NCBI GenBank assembly: GCA_014653935.1
Contig: JACWDU010000001.1
Span: forward strand, 1 to 64,000
Source of the DNA: Pelagibacterales bacterium SAG-MED23
GTDB lineage: Bacteria > Pseudomonadota > Alphaproteobacteria > Pelagibacterales > Pelagibacteraceae
Length of the DNA stretch: 64,000 nucleotides
Direction of reading: 5' to 3'
Shown here: positions 38,096 to 47,122 of the stretch, one piece after another
Layout: each line of letters opens with the position of its first letter
How positions within the stretch are numbered: position 1 is the stretch's first letter
The notes under the pieces: generated by a model
What the model was told of the DNA's origin: nothing
Seen by the model: only the letters and a program-made list of their open reading frames with translations
Database searches by the model: none
Translations under genes and position numbers: made by a program

Positions 38096-39490
38096 ATGAA
38101 TAAAGAAAATAAATTAGTACCTGGGTTACCCTCAGGATTTGAAGATCGTTGGGACAAGAAACTTCTTCTCAAAAAAAAGCTATTATCAGCAATTGAGAAT
38201 AATTTTATTAAGTTTGGTGCAGAACCACTTGAAACGCCATCTTTTGAAATAAGTGAAAACATAGGATCTTTTTTAGTGGAAGATGAAGCTAATCCTATGT
38301 CTGATGTATTCTCATTTAAAGATGGAGATAAAAATATTACTCTTCGATATGACTTATCTAGCCCTCTTGCAAGATTTGTTGCTCAAAATAATCAAGAGTT
38401 GCCATCAATTTATAAAAGGTATGCCATTCAAAACGTATTCCGTAACGAAAAGGCTGGTAATGGAAGGTATAGAGAATTTTTACAGGCAGATTTTGATATT
38501 GTAGGAAATGTTAATTCATCGCAAGCTAACGCTGAGCTTTGTAACTTAATTTCAGAAACACTATCAGAATGTGGATTAAAGAAAGATCAATTTACAATCA
38601 ATGTAAGCAATAGAAAGATAGTTCAAGGCTTATTAGATGAATTAAAAATATCAAAGGAAAAACAATTAAAAGTTATTAGAGCAATTGATAAACTTGACAA
38701 GCCTGGATTTGGATTAAAAGGTGTTGAAGACCTCTTAAGAAAAGAAAGAAAAGATACTAGTGGAGCTATTACAAAAGGTGCTGATTTAAATGATGAACAG
38801 GTTTCTCAAATATTAAATTATTTAAAATCCAAAGATTTAAAGGACCTAAAACAGAATTTGAAAAACCCATTATCACAAGAAGGAATAAAAGAGTTAGAAG
38901 ACTTTTTTGAGGTACTTCGATATGGATCAAACTCAGATCAAGTTAAAACCAACTTCACAATTGTCAGAGGCTTAGCGTATTATTCTGATTTCATCGTTGA
39001 AACTAATTTAAATTTTAAAGTTACAAATAATAAAGGTAAAGAGGTAGATATTGGCAGTATTTGTTCGGGTGGAGCCTATGCAAAACTTATATCAAGATTT
39101 AAAGGAGTTGATATTCCAGGCACAGGTATAAGTTTTGGTGTAGATAGACTTTTATTTGCATTAATGCAATTAGATCAGATTGAACTTGATGAGCAAAAAC
39201 CAGTTCTAGTTTGTGTAATGGATAAAAAATATTTAAAAGAATATTATGAAATTTTAGAAATTTTAAGACAAAAAAATATTAATTCTGAAATATTTTTAGA
39301 TACCAAAAAAAATCTAGGTAAGCAGCTTACTTTTGCAAATAAACGCCAATTATCAGTTGCTATAATCTGTGGAGAAAATGAATTTAAAGACAATACCGTG
39401 ACTATTAAAAATTTAAAGGGTGTAAAGGGTGAGAATAACAAAACAATTCCAAAGGAAGATTTAATAAATGAAGTCAAAAAACTTATCTGA
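38096..39490 (+). CDS. hisS: Histidyl-tRNA synthetase
   Basis: A 464-residue class II synthetase. The ATG at 38096 is chosen because a longer opening from 38048 would run inside tRNA-His. Motif 2 (YRYA-type KRYAIQNVFRNEKAG-R) and REFLQADFDIVG near residue 140, and VRGLAYYSDFIVE and GISFGVDRLLFAL near residues 300-360, are as expected for HisRS. It has the long spacing of the divergent alphaproteobacterial HisRS that pairs with A73 tRNA-His. A 23-base overlap leads into hisZ. Confidence 0.95.
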   Translation: MNKENKLVPGLPSGFEDRWDKKLLLKKKLLSAIENNFIKFGAEPLETPSFEISENIGSFLVEDEANPMSDVFSFKDGDKNITLRYDLSSPLARFVAQNNQELPSIYKRYAIQNVFRNEKAGNGRYREFLQADFDIVGNVNSSQANAELCNLISETLSECGLKKDQFTINVSNRKIVQGLLDELKISKEKQLKVIRAIDKLDKPGFGLKGVEDLLRKERKDTSGAITKGADLNDEQVSQILNYLKSKDLKDLKQNLKNPLSQEGIKELEDFFEVLRYGSNSDQVKTNFTIVRGLAYYSDFIVETNLNFKVTNNKGKEVDIGSICSGGAYAKLISRFKGVDIPGTGISFGVDRLLFALMQLDQIELDEQKPVLVCVMDKKYLKEYYEILEILRQKNINSEIFLDTKKNLGKQLTFANKRQLSVAIICGENEFKDNTVTIKNLKGVKGENNKTIPKEDLINEVKKLI

Positions 39491-40517
39491 AAATATTCTT
39501 AGATCTTTAAAATCAAGTGGATTTGATTACATCGATTTAGATACAGTAATACCCACTAATCTTATTCTTGAGAGATCTGGAGAGTCGTTTAGAAGTCTAA
39601 TTTTTTCATTTATGGATCAGAATGGAAAAGAAATTTGTCTAAGGCCTGATTTAACAATTGCATCGTGTATCAAATATCTGAATCAAAAAAGAAAGGGATC
39701 TTCAAAAGTTTTTTATAATGGCCAAGCATTTAGAAAAGTACAGAAAAAAAATGATAAAATTATAAGAGATCAAATAGGCTTTGAGATTATAGGATCTAAG
39801 GATGAGAAAAGAGATGATAAGCAAATTATAAATACCAGCATTAAAGTTTTAAATAAGTTTAGATATAAATCTGGAAGTATAATAATTGGTAACGTCGAAA
39901 TTTTTCACTTATTAATAAACAAACTAGATATTCCAAAAAGATGGAAGCTTAGATTACGAAGACATTTTTGGAGAGAAAGTTATTTTAATGAATTATTAAG
40001 ACGTTTAGAGACTAATTCAGATGTTGATGAAACTATCGTTGAATTTGACAAAAAAAGATATCTTAAAATGTGTAAACAAAATGAAAACAGAATTATCGCA
40101 GGACGTTCTTTAAGAGAAATACTAACTAGATTTGATAACAAAATTAAAGATCCTAGAAAACAAGTAAAAGGTCAAAATATTGTAAAAATTATAAGAGAAT
40201 TTTTGAAAATTAGTTGCCCAATGAGTAAAGCATCAATTACCCTTAACTCCTTTTTTAAAAAAAATAAAATTAACCTTACTGTGGGACAAAATTATTTTCC
40301 AATCACAAAAGACAAAGTTACAAAGTTAGATATAAATTTTTCATCTTCTTTTGGAAGACATCTAGAGTACTACACCGGAATGGTATTTAAAATAACTATT
40401 AATTTAAATTCTAGAAAAATCCAAGTTAATGGAGGTCGTTATGACAATCTAATTTCTGATTTAGGATCTTCAAAAAAAATCCCAGCTGTTGGAGGTGCAA
40501 TAAGTTTAAATGATTAA
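39468..40517 (+). CDS. hisZ: ATP phosphoribosyltransferase regulatory subunit
   Basis: A 349-residue HisRS-like paralogue without the tRNA-charging role. It retains class II features such as EICLRPDLTIASCIKYL near residue 54 and FGRHLEYYTGMVFKI near residue 285. HisZ binds short-form HisG and confers activity and histidine feedback. The adjacent gene is exactly such a short HisG, which strongly supports the call. It overlaps hisS by 23 bases and hisG by 8. Confidence 0.92.
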   Translation: MKSKNLSENILRSLKSSGFDYIDLDTVIPTNLILERSGESFRSLIFSFMDQNGKEICLRPDLTIASCIKYLNQKRKGSSKVFYNGQAFRKVQKKNDKIIRDQIGFEIIGSKDEKRDDKQIINTSIKVLNKFRYKSGSIIIGNVEIFHLLINKLDIPKRWKLRLRRHFWRESYFNELLRRLETNSDVDETIVEFDKKRYLKMCKQNENRIIAGRSLREILTRFDNKIKDPRKQVKGQNIVKIIREFLKISCPMSKASITLNSFFKKNKINLTVGQNYFPITKDKVTKLDINFSSSFGRHLEYYTGMVFKITINLNSRKIQVNGGRYDNLISDLGSSKKIPAVGGAISLND

Positions 40518-41187
40518 AATTGGCATACCAAGCAAAGGTAGATTAAGAAAAGAAACTTTAAATATATTCAAAAGTAAAAAGCTCAAAATTCTATCAGAAA
40601 GAGGTGATAGGGATCTCTTTGGATATATAAAAGGAAATAAAAATATTAAAATAATTTATCTTCATGCTAGAGAAATTATAGAAAGATTAGGAGATGGATC
40701 TTTAGATATTGGCTTTTCAGGCTATGATTTATTGAAAGAGTCTGAATTAAATATCCAAAATAAAGTTACTATTATAAAAAAACTAGAATATGGACACGCA
40801 ACCTTAGTTTTGGCTGTACCAGACGAGTGGATTGATATTCAGACACTTGCTGATTTAGAGGAAATTTCCTTTGAATTTAAAGATAAAAAGAAAAGCAGAA
40901 TGAGAGTTGCAACAAAATATCCAAATCTAACGAGAGAATTTTTATTCTCAAAAGGTGTAACTCAATTTAAATTAGTTCCTTCTCTTGGAGCGACGGAAGT
41001 ATATCCATTTACTGGTTCATCAGAAATTTTATCGGATATAACAAGTAGTGGAGAAACGTTACGTGCAAATGATTTAAGAGTTTTAAAAGATGGAAATATT
41101 CTTAAAAGTACAGCAATTTTGATGTCTAATAAAAAGTTAAGTAACGAAAAAGGTTTGAATAAAATTTTAAACTTGCTTAGCTCTTAA
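40510..41187 (+). CDS. hisG: ATP phosphoribosyltransferase catalytic subunit, short form
   Basis: A 225-residue HisG, the first enzyme of histidine synthesis, joining ATP and PRPP. IGIPSKGRLRKETL opens the protein and GDGSLDIGFSGYDLL near residue 63 matches the family. The phosphate loop is in the segment ATEVYPFTGSSEILSDITSSGETLRAN, about residues 160-186. The C-terminal regulatory domain of long HisG is absent, so it must work with HisZ. Confidence 0.96.
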   Translation: MIKIGIPSKGRLRKETLNIFKSKKLKILSERGDRDLFGYIKGNKNIKIIYLHAREIIERLGDGSLDIGFSGYDLLKESELNIQNKVTIIKKLEYGHATLVLAVPDEWIDIQTLADLEEISFEFKDKKKSRMRVATKYPNLTREFLFSKGVTQFKLVPSLGATEVYPFTGSSEILSDITSSGETLRANDLRVLKDGNILKSTAILMSNKKLSNEKGLNKILNLLSS

Positions 41188-41209
41188 CTCTAACTATTAT
41201 CTTAACTAT

Positions 41210-42307
41210 ATGGACACGATTCTATTAATTTTATTATTTTTATTACTTGGTGTAACTTTGGGTGTTTTATACCTAAATTTGAGATCAAAACCTAAAGAAG
41301 AGAGTGAAAATAAAGAAGTTCAAGAAATAGCCAATTTAAAAGCAGAAATAGTTTCTTTAAAAGATACTTTAAATAATACTATTAATAATTCATTGGGCTC
41401 AATGTCTAATTCATTTAACAACCTTTCTACAGGGGTTACTAAAGATATGACAGAAGCTTTAACTAAAGTAGACGAAAAAGTTGGAAACTTTAACCAGCAG
41501 GTACAATTATTAAATCAGAGCCAAGAGGGTATAAGTAAAATTTTAGCAGGTGTAAAAAAATATGGAACACTTGCTGAATTTAGTTTGGATGCTTTAATTA
41601 AAGATTTATTACCAGCCTCTCAATTTATGACCAATGTTAAAATGAAAGAGGATACAAGTGAAAATGTTGAATTTGCAATCAAACTACAAGGTGATGTTAT
41701 GGTTCCAGTTGACTCTCACTTCCCAGTAGAAAAATTTAAAGCAATTACTGATGGTTATGACGCAGATGACAAACGAGCTGTTGCAGATGCGAGAGCAAAA
41801 TTAGCATCAGCTTTCAAAGCTAAAGCTAAAAGTGTAAATGAAAAATATATAGTCCCTCCAAAAACTACAGATTTTGCTATCGTTTATGCTCCAACTGAAA
41901 GTTTGTATAAAGAATTAAGTGAGTATCAAGATCCAAGCACAAAAGAATTATTAACCCAAGAACTAATGAAAAAACACAAAATTGTAATTTGTGGACCAAA
42001 CACTCTATCAGCTTACTTGCAGTCTTTACATATGGGTTTTCAATCGCTTAAAGTTCAAAAGGGTGCAACGGAAATATATACCCATTTAAAAACAATTAGC
42101 ACAAGATTTTCAAGACATTTTGATAATATTATAGTCTTAAATAAAAAACTAGAAGAGGCGATGGCTGTCGTTAATAAGTTTGGAATGGATGCAAGATCTA
42201 TTACGAGAACTTTGGAAAATATAAAAGATCCAGAGCAGTTCGAAAAAGCTCTTAAAACAGAAAATGTAGAAAAACTCGAAGACCTTCCTAGACAAGCCAA
42301 AAAATAA
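41210..42307 (+). CDS. rmuC: DNA recombination protein RmuC
   Basis: A 365-residue RmuC-family protein. It has an N-terminal membrane segment (about 4-24), a coiled-coil region (about 35-110) and the RmuC domain with MVPVDSHFPVEKFKAI near residue 165 and IVICGPNTLSAYLQSLHMGFQ near residue 262. RmuC proteins have a predicted endonuclease-like fold and limit inversions at short repeats in E. coli. It starts a group of three DNA nuclease-type genes on the same strand. Confidence 0.92.
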   Translation: MDTILLILLFLLLGVTLGVLYLNLRSKPKEESENKEVQEIANLKAEIVSLKDTLNNTINNSLGSMSNSFNNLSTGVTKDMTEALTKVDEKVGNFNQQVQLLNQSQEGISKILAGVKKYGTLAEFSLDALIKDLLPASQFMTNVKMKEDTSENVEFAIKLQGDVMVPVDSHFPVEKFKAITDGYDADDKRAVADARAKLASAFKAKAKSVNEKYIVPPKTTDFAIVYAPTESLYKELSEYQDPSTKELLTQELMKKHKIVICGPNTLSAYLQSLHMGFQSLKVQKGATEIYTHLKTISTRFSRHFDNIIVLNKKLEEAMAVVNKFGMDARSITRTLENIKDPEQFEKALKTENVEKLEDLPRQAKK

Positions 42308-42344
42308 ATTTTATTTTAATATAATTTCTCATATAAGTGATTGC

Positions 42345-43031
42345 ATGAAATGGAATAATAAATTTAATTATCCTAAGTCAACTAGGTCAATTGAAAATGG
42401 TTTTAGAAAATATTCGTTGGGTGAAGATAAACTTCCAAGTGTAACAACAATTTTAAGTGCTACCAAATCTGAAGAAGAAAAAGCTGCTTTAGCGAACTGG
42501 AAGGAAAGGGTAGGCTTTAAAGAAGCTAATAGAATTAAAACAGAAGCATCTTCAAGAGGAACATCAATGCATTCATATATAGAAGATTACTTAAGAGGCC
42601 GTATCAATGAAAGTTTTTTTGAAAGTAATGAACAATATAAAAATATGGCTAAAGAAATAATTGAAAAAGGGGTAGATAATAAATTAGATGAAATCTATGG
42701 AATTGAAGAAACGTTGTATTACCCCGAACAATATGCAGGTACTGCTGATTTAATAGGTGTATATCAGGGAAATGATGTTGTAATCGATTTTAAACAAAGC
42801 AATAAACCAAAAAAAACAGATTATATTCAAGATTATTTTTTACAACTTGGAGCATATACCTTGGCGCATGATGTTGTTCATGGAACTAAAATGAAAGCAG
42901 GCATAATTTTACTATGCACAAAAGATATTTTGTTTCAGGAATTTAAAATAGAAGGTGCTCAATTAGAAATGTATCAAAATTTATTCTTAGGAAGGGTCAA
43001 AAAATTTTACGAGATGAATAATATAGCTTGA
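42345..43031 (+). CDS. PD-(D/E)XK exonuclease, MGME1-like
   Basis: A 228-residue nuclease with H76 (RGTSMH), D135 (GTADLIG), D148 and K150 (VIDFK), and glutamines Q162/Q167 in the next helix. The D-D gap of 13 and D-K gap of 2 equal those I recall for human MGME1 (D238, D251, K253), the mitochondrial single-strand DNA exonuclease; the H-D gap is 59 against 58. Related phage exonucleases share this core. It probably degrades DNA ends with free 5' or 3' termini. It lies between rmuC and an exonuclease I gene. Confidence 0.8.
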   Translation: MKWNNKFNYPKSTRSIENGFRKYSLGEDKLPSVTTILSATKSEEEKAALANWKERVGFKEANRIKTEASSRGTSMHSYIEDYLRGRINESFFESNEQYKNMAKEIIEKGVDNKLDEIYGIEETLYYPEQYAGTADLIGVYQGNDVVIDFKQSNKPKKTDYIQDYFLQLGAYTLAHDVVHGTKMKAGIILLCTKDILFQEFKIEGAQLEMYQNLFLGRVKKFYEMNNIA

Positions 43032-43155
43032 CTTTAACAGACCATTTCATAGAAGGGATATAACAAACTAGAAGCTACTTGTTTAGATGCAACGGTTTAG
43101 TCCTAAAAAACTTTCCAAAAAACCATCAAAACTGAGCTAATTTAAGGTTAAAAAT

Positions 43156-44589
43156 ATGAATTTAGCAATTTGGGACATAGAATCATCGAGTGCAAGCACT
43201 GATTTCGGTAGCATTATTGAAATTGGCGGAATCTTAGTTGATGAAAATTTCAAAGAGAAAGATCGTTTCAATTTAAGATGCAGTTTACCCGAAGGTGAAA
43301 TCTTTCAAGCCATGGCCTTAATAGTGAATAAGACTTCCATAAAGCAATTAACCCAAACAAATTTAAGTCATTACCAGATGTTGGGAGAAGTAGAAAAAAT
43401 ATTTAAAAAATGGAGCCCAGCAATATTTTTAGGATGGAGTAGTCTTAATTTCGATGAAGAAATGATAAGAAAAGAATTTTTTAAAAGTATCAGATATCCA
43501 TATTTAACTAACGCAGCACCAAATAAAAGACATGATGGACTAAACATTGCACGTGCCGCATATGCTGTAGACTCGACAATTTTAGAAACTGAGATTAATG
43601 AAAAAAATAATCCAGTATTTAAACTTGCCTCTTTAGCACAAATGCAAGGAATTGATGCAAGTGATGCACACTCTGCATTAGCAGATGCAGAATTGACTGT
43701 AAAAATTTTAAAGATTGTTAAAAAAAAACAAGAACAGACATGGGTGTCATTTTTAAGAACTGCGAATAAATCTGATACAGAAACTTTAATGAAAAAGGGA
43801 GAGGTAGTAACTCTGAATGAATATTATTATGGAAAATCAAGATTACACTTAGTTGTTCCATTGCATCCTAAACATTGTATGCATCCTATTTATCAGGGTT
43901 GGTATTATTCAGTAGATTTAAGAACTGAAATTCAACCCTTAATAAATAAATCAATAAATGAATTAAAAACTGAAATGAAAAAATCTCCAAAATTTTTACG
44001 GACTATACGTGCTAATAAAGCACCTATCATAATCGATGCAAAATATGGAATGAATGTTGAGCCTTATAATAAATTAGATCCAAACGTAATTAAAAAAAGA
44101 GCAGAATTTGTCCAAAGTAATGAACAATTCTCTCAAAATATTTTAACAGCTTTGAGGGAAGTTGCTGAGGAAAAAGAAGATTCAAAATCTCAAGAGGATA
44201 TATATGCCGAAGAAAGTATTTATAGTAAATTTACTTCTAATAAAGATACAGCTCTTTTTCCAGCTTGGCACTCAGCTCCTTGGAAGGAAAAACTTAATTT
44301 ATTAGATAAGTTTGATGACGATAGGTTAGTTGGATTTGGTAAAAAAATAATTTTTCAAGAAGCACCGGAAGTTTTGCCAGAGACAATGTATAAATCGATT
44401 AGAAGGGAAATTGCTAAAAGAATACTAAGTGAAAGAAAAGAGAAATGGTGGACAATACCTACCTTATATAACGAAATTGATACTTTGAGAGAAAAATATA
44501 CTAATGAAAATGATAATGAAAAATTAGCTCTCTTAGACGAATTTAATACTTACGCAATGTCTATCCAAAAAAAGTATGAAAATGTTTAA
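43156..44589 (+). CDS. sbcB: Exonuclease I-like 3'-5' DNA exonuclease
   Basis: A 477-residue protein with a DEDDh exonuclease domain: D7 and E9 in WDIES, D100 in LNFDEE, H172 and D177 in HSALADAE. The C-terminal half with the tail EKWWTIPTLYNEIDTLREKY resembles the exonuclease I C-terminal region. The family digests single-stranded DNA 3' to 5' in mismatch repair and recombination. The 124 bases before it (43032-43155) hold no recognisable element apart from AAGG near the start, and a weak imperfect hairpin near 43065. Confidence 0.85.
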   Translation: MNLAIWDIESSSASTDFGSIIEIGGILVDENFKEKDRFNLRCSLPEGEIFQAMALIVNKTSIKQLTQTNLSHYQMLGEVEKIFKKWSPAIFLGWSSLNFDEEMIRKEFFKSIRYPYLTNAAPNKRHDGLNIARAAYAVDSTILETEINEKNNPVFKLASLAQMQGIDASDAHSALADAELTVKILKIVKKKQEQTWVSFLRTANKSDTETLMKKGEVVTLNEYYYGKSRLHLVVPLHPKHCMHPIYQGWYYSVDLRTEIQPLINKSINELKTEMKKSPKFLRTIRANKAPIIIDAKYGMNVEPYNKLDPNVIKKRAEFVQSNEQFSQNILTALREVAEEKEDSKSQEDIYAEESIYSKFTSNKDTALFPAWHSAPWKEKLNLLDKFDDDRLVGFGKKIIFQEAPEVLPETMYKSIRREIAKRILSERKEKWWTIPTLYNEIDTLREKYTNENDNEKLALLDEFNTYAMSIQKKYENV

Positions 44590-44656
44590 TGTATAAATCT
44601 AAATTAATCCCAATTTTAACTATTGAATAAATAAAATAAATTTATATAAAACTTAT

Positions 44657-44974
44657 ATGGCAACAATTAAATCTACTGATGAAAGTTTTGATAAATTAGT
44701 TAAAGAAAATAAAATACTAATTACAGATTTTTGGGCTTCATGGTGCGGCCCTTGCATCCAAATTGCTCCAATTTTAGAAGAAATTTCAAACGAAATGTCT
44801 GACCAATTATCTGTAGCAAAACATAACATAGATGAAGAACCAAATACGCCAACAAAATACGGTGTTCGAGGGATTCCAACGATGATTTTGATGAAAGATG
44901 GAAATCATGTTTCAACTAAAGTCGGTGCAGTCCCAAAAAGTGAAATTGTTTCTTGGATAAAAGAAAATATCTAA
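44657..44974 (+). CDS. trxA: Thioredoxin
   Basis: A 105-residue thioredoxin with the active site W29-C30-G31-P32-C33 and the cis-proline segment VRGIPTMILMKDG near residue 73. It reduces cytosolic disulfides and serves ribonucleotide reductase. It is convergent with folC, overlapping 4 bases, and trxA beside folC is a common alphaproteobacterial arrangement. A TATAAA at 44646 lies 6 bases before the start codon area. Confidence 0.93.
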   Translation: MATIKSTDESFDKLVKENKILITDFWASWCGPCIQIAPILEEISNEMSDQLSVAKHNIDEEPNTPTKYGVRGIPTMILMKDGNHVSTKVGAVPKSEIVSWIKENI

Positions 44975-46236
44975 TTTAATCTTAAAATTTCTCCAGCAAG
45001 ATATAGCGAACCTATACAGAGAATAATAGTATTTTCATTATTTGATAATGATTTTATGCTTTCCTCAATACCATTAGAAAGTTTCAAATTTAATTTCAAG
45101 TTATCTAACTTTTTCTTAAAATCCTCCTTTGATATTGCTCCATCCTGATTAGGAATATCAATTAAAGTAATTGAGTTTACTATACTTTTAAAATTTTTTA
45201 TAAATTCGACATGTTCTTTATCTCTCATCATGCCTACAATAAGATTTACTTCTACATTTTGATTTTTAACCCAATTAGCAATAGAAATACTCGCACTAAT
45301 ATTATGACCACCATCTATTACTAATTTATTATTACCAGCCATATTTTTTAATTTACCAGATTTAATATCTTCAAGTCTTCCCTTTAATGAAATATCCTTG
45401 ATACCATTTACAATATGTTCATCTTTAACACTAAAAATCTTTCTTGATGCAGCGATTGCTGTACTAATATTGTAAAGTTGATGATTTCCAAGAATACTTG
45501 GCTTAGGTAATACTAATTCTCCTAACTGATCTTGATATTGAATAAATCCATTTTCAGACTTTGCAATATTAAAATCTTTACCAAAAAAATATTTATTAGA
45601 AGTATTTTTTTCTAAAGATTTATCAATTTTATCTTTAATTTCATTAGTGACCTGTTTATTAACAAATATATTTGAATCTAAAAGTTTAGCTGTTTTTTCA
45701 TAGATTACCCCCTCAATTGATTTATTTTCAAGCCATTGAAAATGATCATTATGAATTACACCAATAAGTGTGATTAAATTTTCCTTAAATACATTGGTAC
45801 TATCAAATTGATGGAATAATCCAGCTTCTATTATATTTATATTATCCTTAAAATTTTCAGCATGTTTTATGAATGCACAAGTTAAAATTTCAAATAATGT
45901 TGCATTATCATCTCCCAAAACTTTTTCAACATCTCCCAATAACTCTATTAAATTTTCTTCAGTTATTTCATTATCATTATATATGTATCTTTCTGTACAA
46001 GAGATTAAGTGAGGGGATGTGTAGAGGTTACAATTATATCCAGCTTGGTTTAGTATTGACTTAATACTATAACACATACTTGCTTTAGCATTAGTACCAA
46101 CAACTGTTATAATATTTTTTAGTTTATCTTGAGGATTGCCTAGTTTTTTTAATAGGTTAAAAGTTCTTCCTAGAGATAAATCTAGTTTTTTTTTATGATG
46201 CTTCTCTAGCTTGGATATTAGTTTCTGAAGTTTCAT
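44971..46236 (-). CDS. folC: Folylpolyglutamate/dihydrofolate synthase, divergent motifs
   Basis: A 421-residue Mur-ligase-type enzyme adding glutamate to folates. The overall pattern is clear: LDLSLGRTFNLLKKLGNPQ, LYTSPHLISCTERY, and a central ATPase. But the P-loop, normally GTNGKGS, reads GTNAKAS (47-53), and the usual GLGGRxDATN reads GLFHQFDSTN (139-148); DGAHNP reads DGGHNI. The start overlaps accD by 44 bases; no shorter start keeps the conserved N-terminus. It may have altered nucleotide or folate binding. Confidence 0.88.
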   Translation of the reverse strand: MKLQKLISKLEKHHKKKLDLSLGRTFNLLKKLGNPQDKLKNIITVVGTNAKASMCYSIKSILNQAGYNCNLYTSPHLISCTERYIYNDNEITEENLIELLGDVEKVLGDDNATLFEILTCAFIKHAENFKDNINIIEAGLFHQFDSTNVFKENLITLIGVIHNDHFQWLENKSIEGVIYEKTAKLLDSNIFVNKQVTNEIKDKIDKSLEKNTSNKYFFGKDFNIAKSENGFIQYQDQLGELVLPKPSILGNHQLYNISTAIAASRKIFSVKDEHIVNGIKDISLKGRLEDIKSGKLKNMAGNNKLVIDGGHNISASISIANWVKNQNVEVNLIVGMMRDKEHVEFIKNFKSIVNSITLIDIPNQDGAISKEDFKKKLDNLKLNLKLSNGIEESIKSLSNNENTIILCIGSLYLAGEILRLN

Positions 46237-47122
46237 TTAAATTTTCTAAATGTATATCAGAATTTTTTCTTAGCAATATGGAAAGTAAAGTACCAACTTC
46301 CTCTTTAATGTCTTTTCTGTGTACAACTCTATCTACGAAACCATGTTTTTCTACAAATTCAGCAGTTTGAAAATCTGGAGGTAATTCTTCTTTGACAGTT
46401 GACTCTATTACTCTACGACCTGCAAAAATTATATTTGCACCCGGTTCCGCAAAATGAACATCACCTAACATTGCAAAAGAAGCTGTAATCCCGCCTGCAG
46501 TTGGATCTGTAAAGCAAACAATATATGGTAAATTATTATTTTTAAGTTCGTTTATAGCAAGTGTTGTTCTGGTCATATTGGCTAAAGCTATAGGAGACTC
46601 GAACATTCTTTGTCCTCCTCCACAAGGAAAGAACAAGTATGGTGTCTGATTGTCAATTGCATGTTGTACTCCATAAATTATTGCTTCACCTTCAGCAGCT
46701 CCAACTGAGCCTCCTATAAAATCAAAGTTTATTGCACCTGCCGTTACTTCAATTCCATTAATTTTACCTTTTGCGATCATAACTGCACAATTTTGATTAG
46801 TTTTCTTTCTCGCAATTTTAAGTCTGTCTTTGTAAGATTTTGTATCAACCCAATTTAATGGGTCTTCTGTAGGTATTGGTGATTCTAAAATTTGATAAGA
46901 GTTCTTTCCAAAAACTATATCAAATCTTTGTCTGCAACTAATTCTGTGATGTTTTCCACAAAGATTGCAAACCCACAAATTTTCTTCTAAATCTTTTTTT
47001 AATATTGGTCCCTTGCAACAACTTGTCCAGTCAGAATTTGCTATATCTTCTTTAGAAGGTCTTTTTCGAAGTACCTTCTTTATTTTTTCTCCAAAATTTA
47101 TTGCTTTTGTTAGCCAATTCAT
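46193..47122 (-). CDS. accD: Acetyl-CoA carboxylase carboxyltransferase beta subunit
   Basis: A 309-residue beta subunit that moves the carboxyl group from carboxybiotin to acetyl-CoA with AccA. The crotonase-type core has GAINFDFIGGSVGAAEGEA and FFPCGGGQRMFE. The N-terminal zinc ribbon has C35-C36 and C52-xx-C55, so the first pair is CC in place of CxxC (two residues shorter than usual). The C-terminus after residue 285 overlaps the folC start. It follows trpA with a 4-base overlap, the common trpB-trpA-accD-folC order. Confidence 0.96.
   Translation of the reverse strand: MNWLTKAINFGEKIKKVLRKRPSKEDIANSDWTSCCKGPILKKDLEENLWVCNLCGKHHRISCRQRFDIVFGKNSYQILESPIPTEDPLNWVDTKSYKDRLKIARKKTNQNCAVMIAKGKINGIEVTAGAINFDFIGGSVGAAEGEAIIYGVQHAIDNQTPYLFFPCGGGQRMFESPIALANMTRTTLAINELKNNNLPYIVCFTDPTAGGITASFAMLGDVHFAEPGANIIFAGRRVIESTVKEELPPDFQTAEFVEKHGFVDRVVHRKDIKEEVGTLLSILLRKNSDIHLENLNETSETNIQAREAS

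Noticed and set aside
44971..45500. folC as murC/murD-type ligase because of changed motifs.
   Set aside because: The N-terminal LDLSLGR, YTSPHL and position between accD and trxA are those of FolC.
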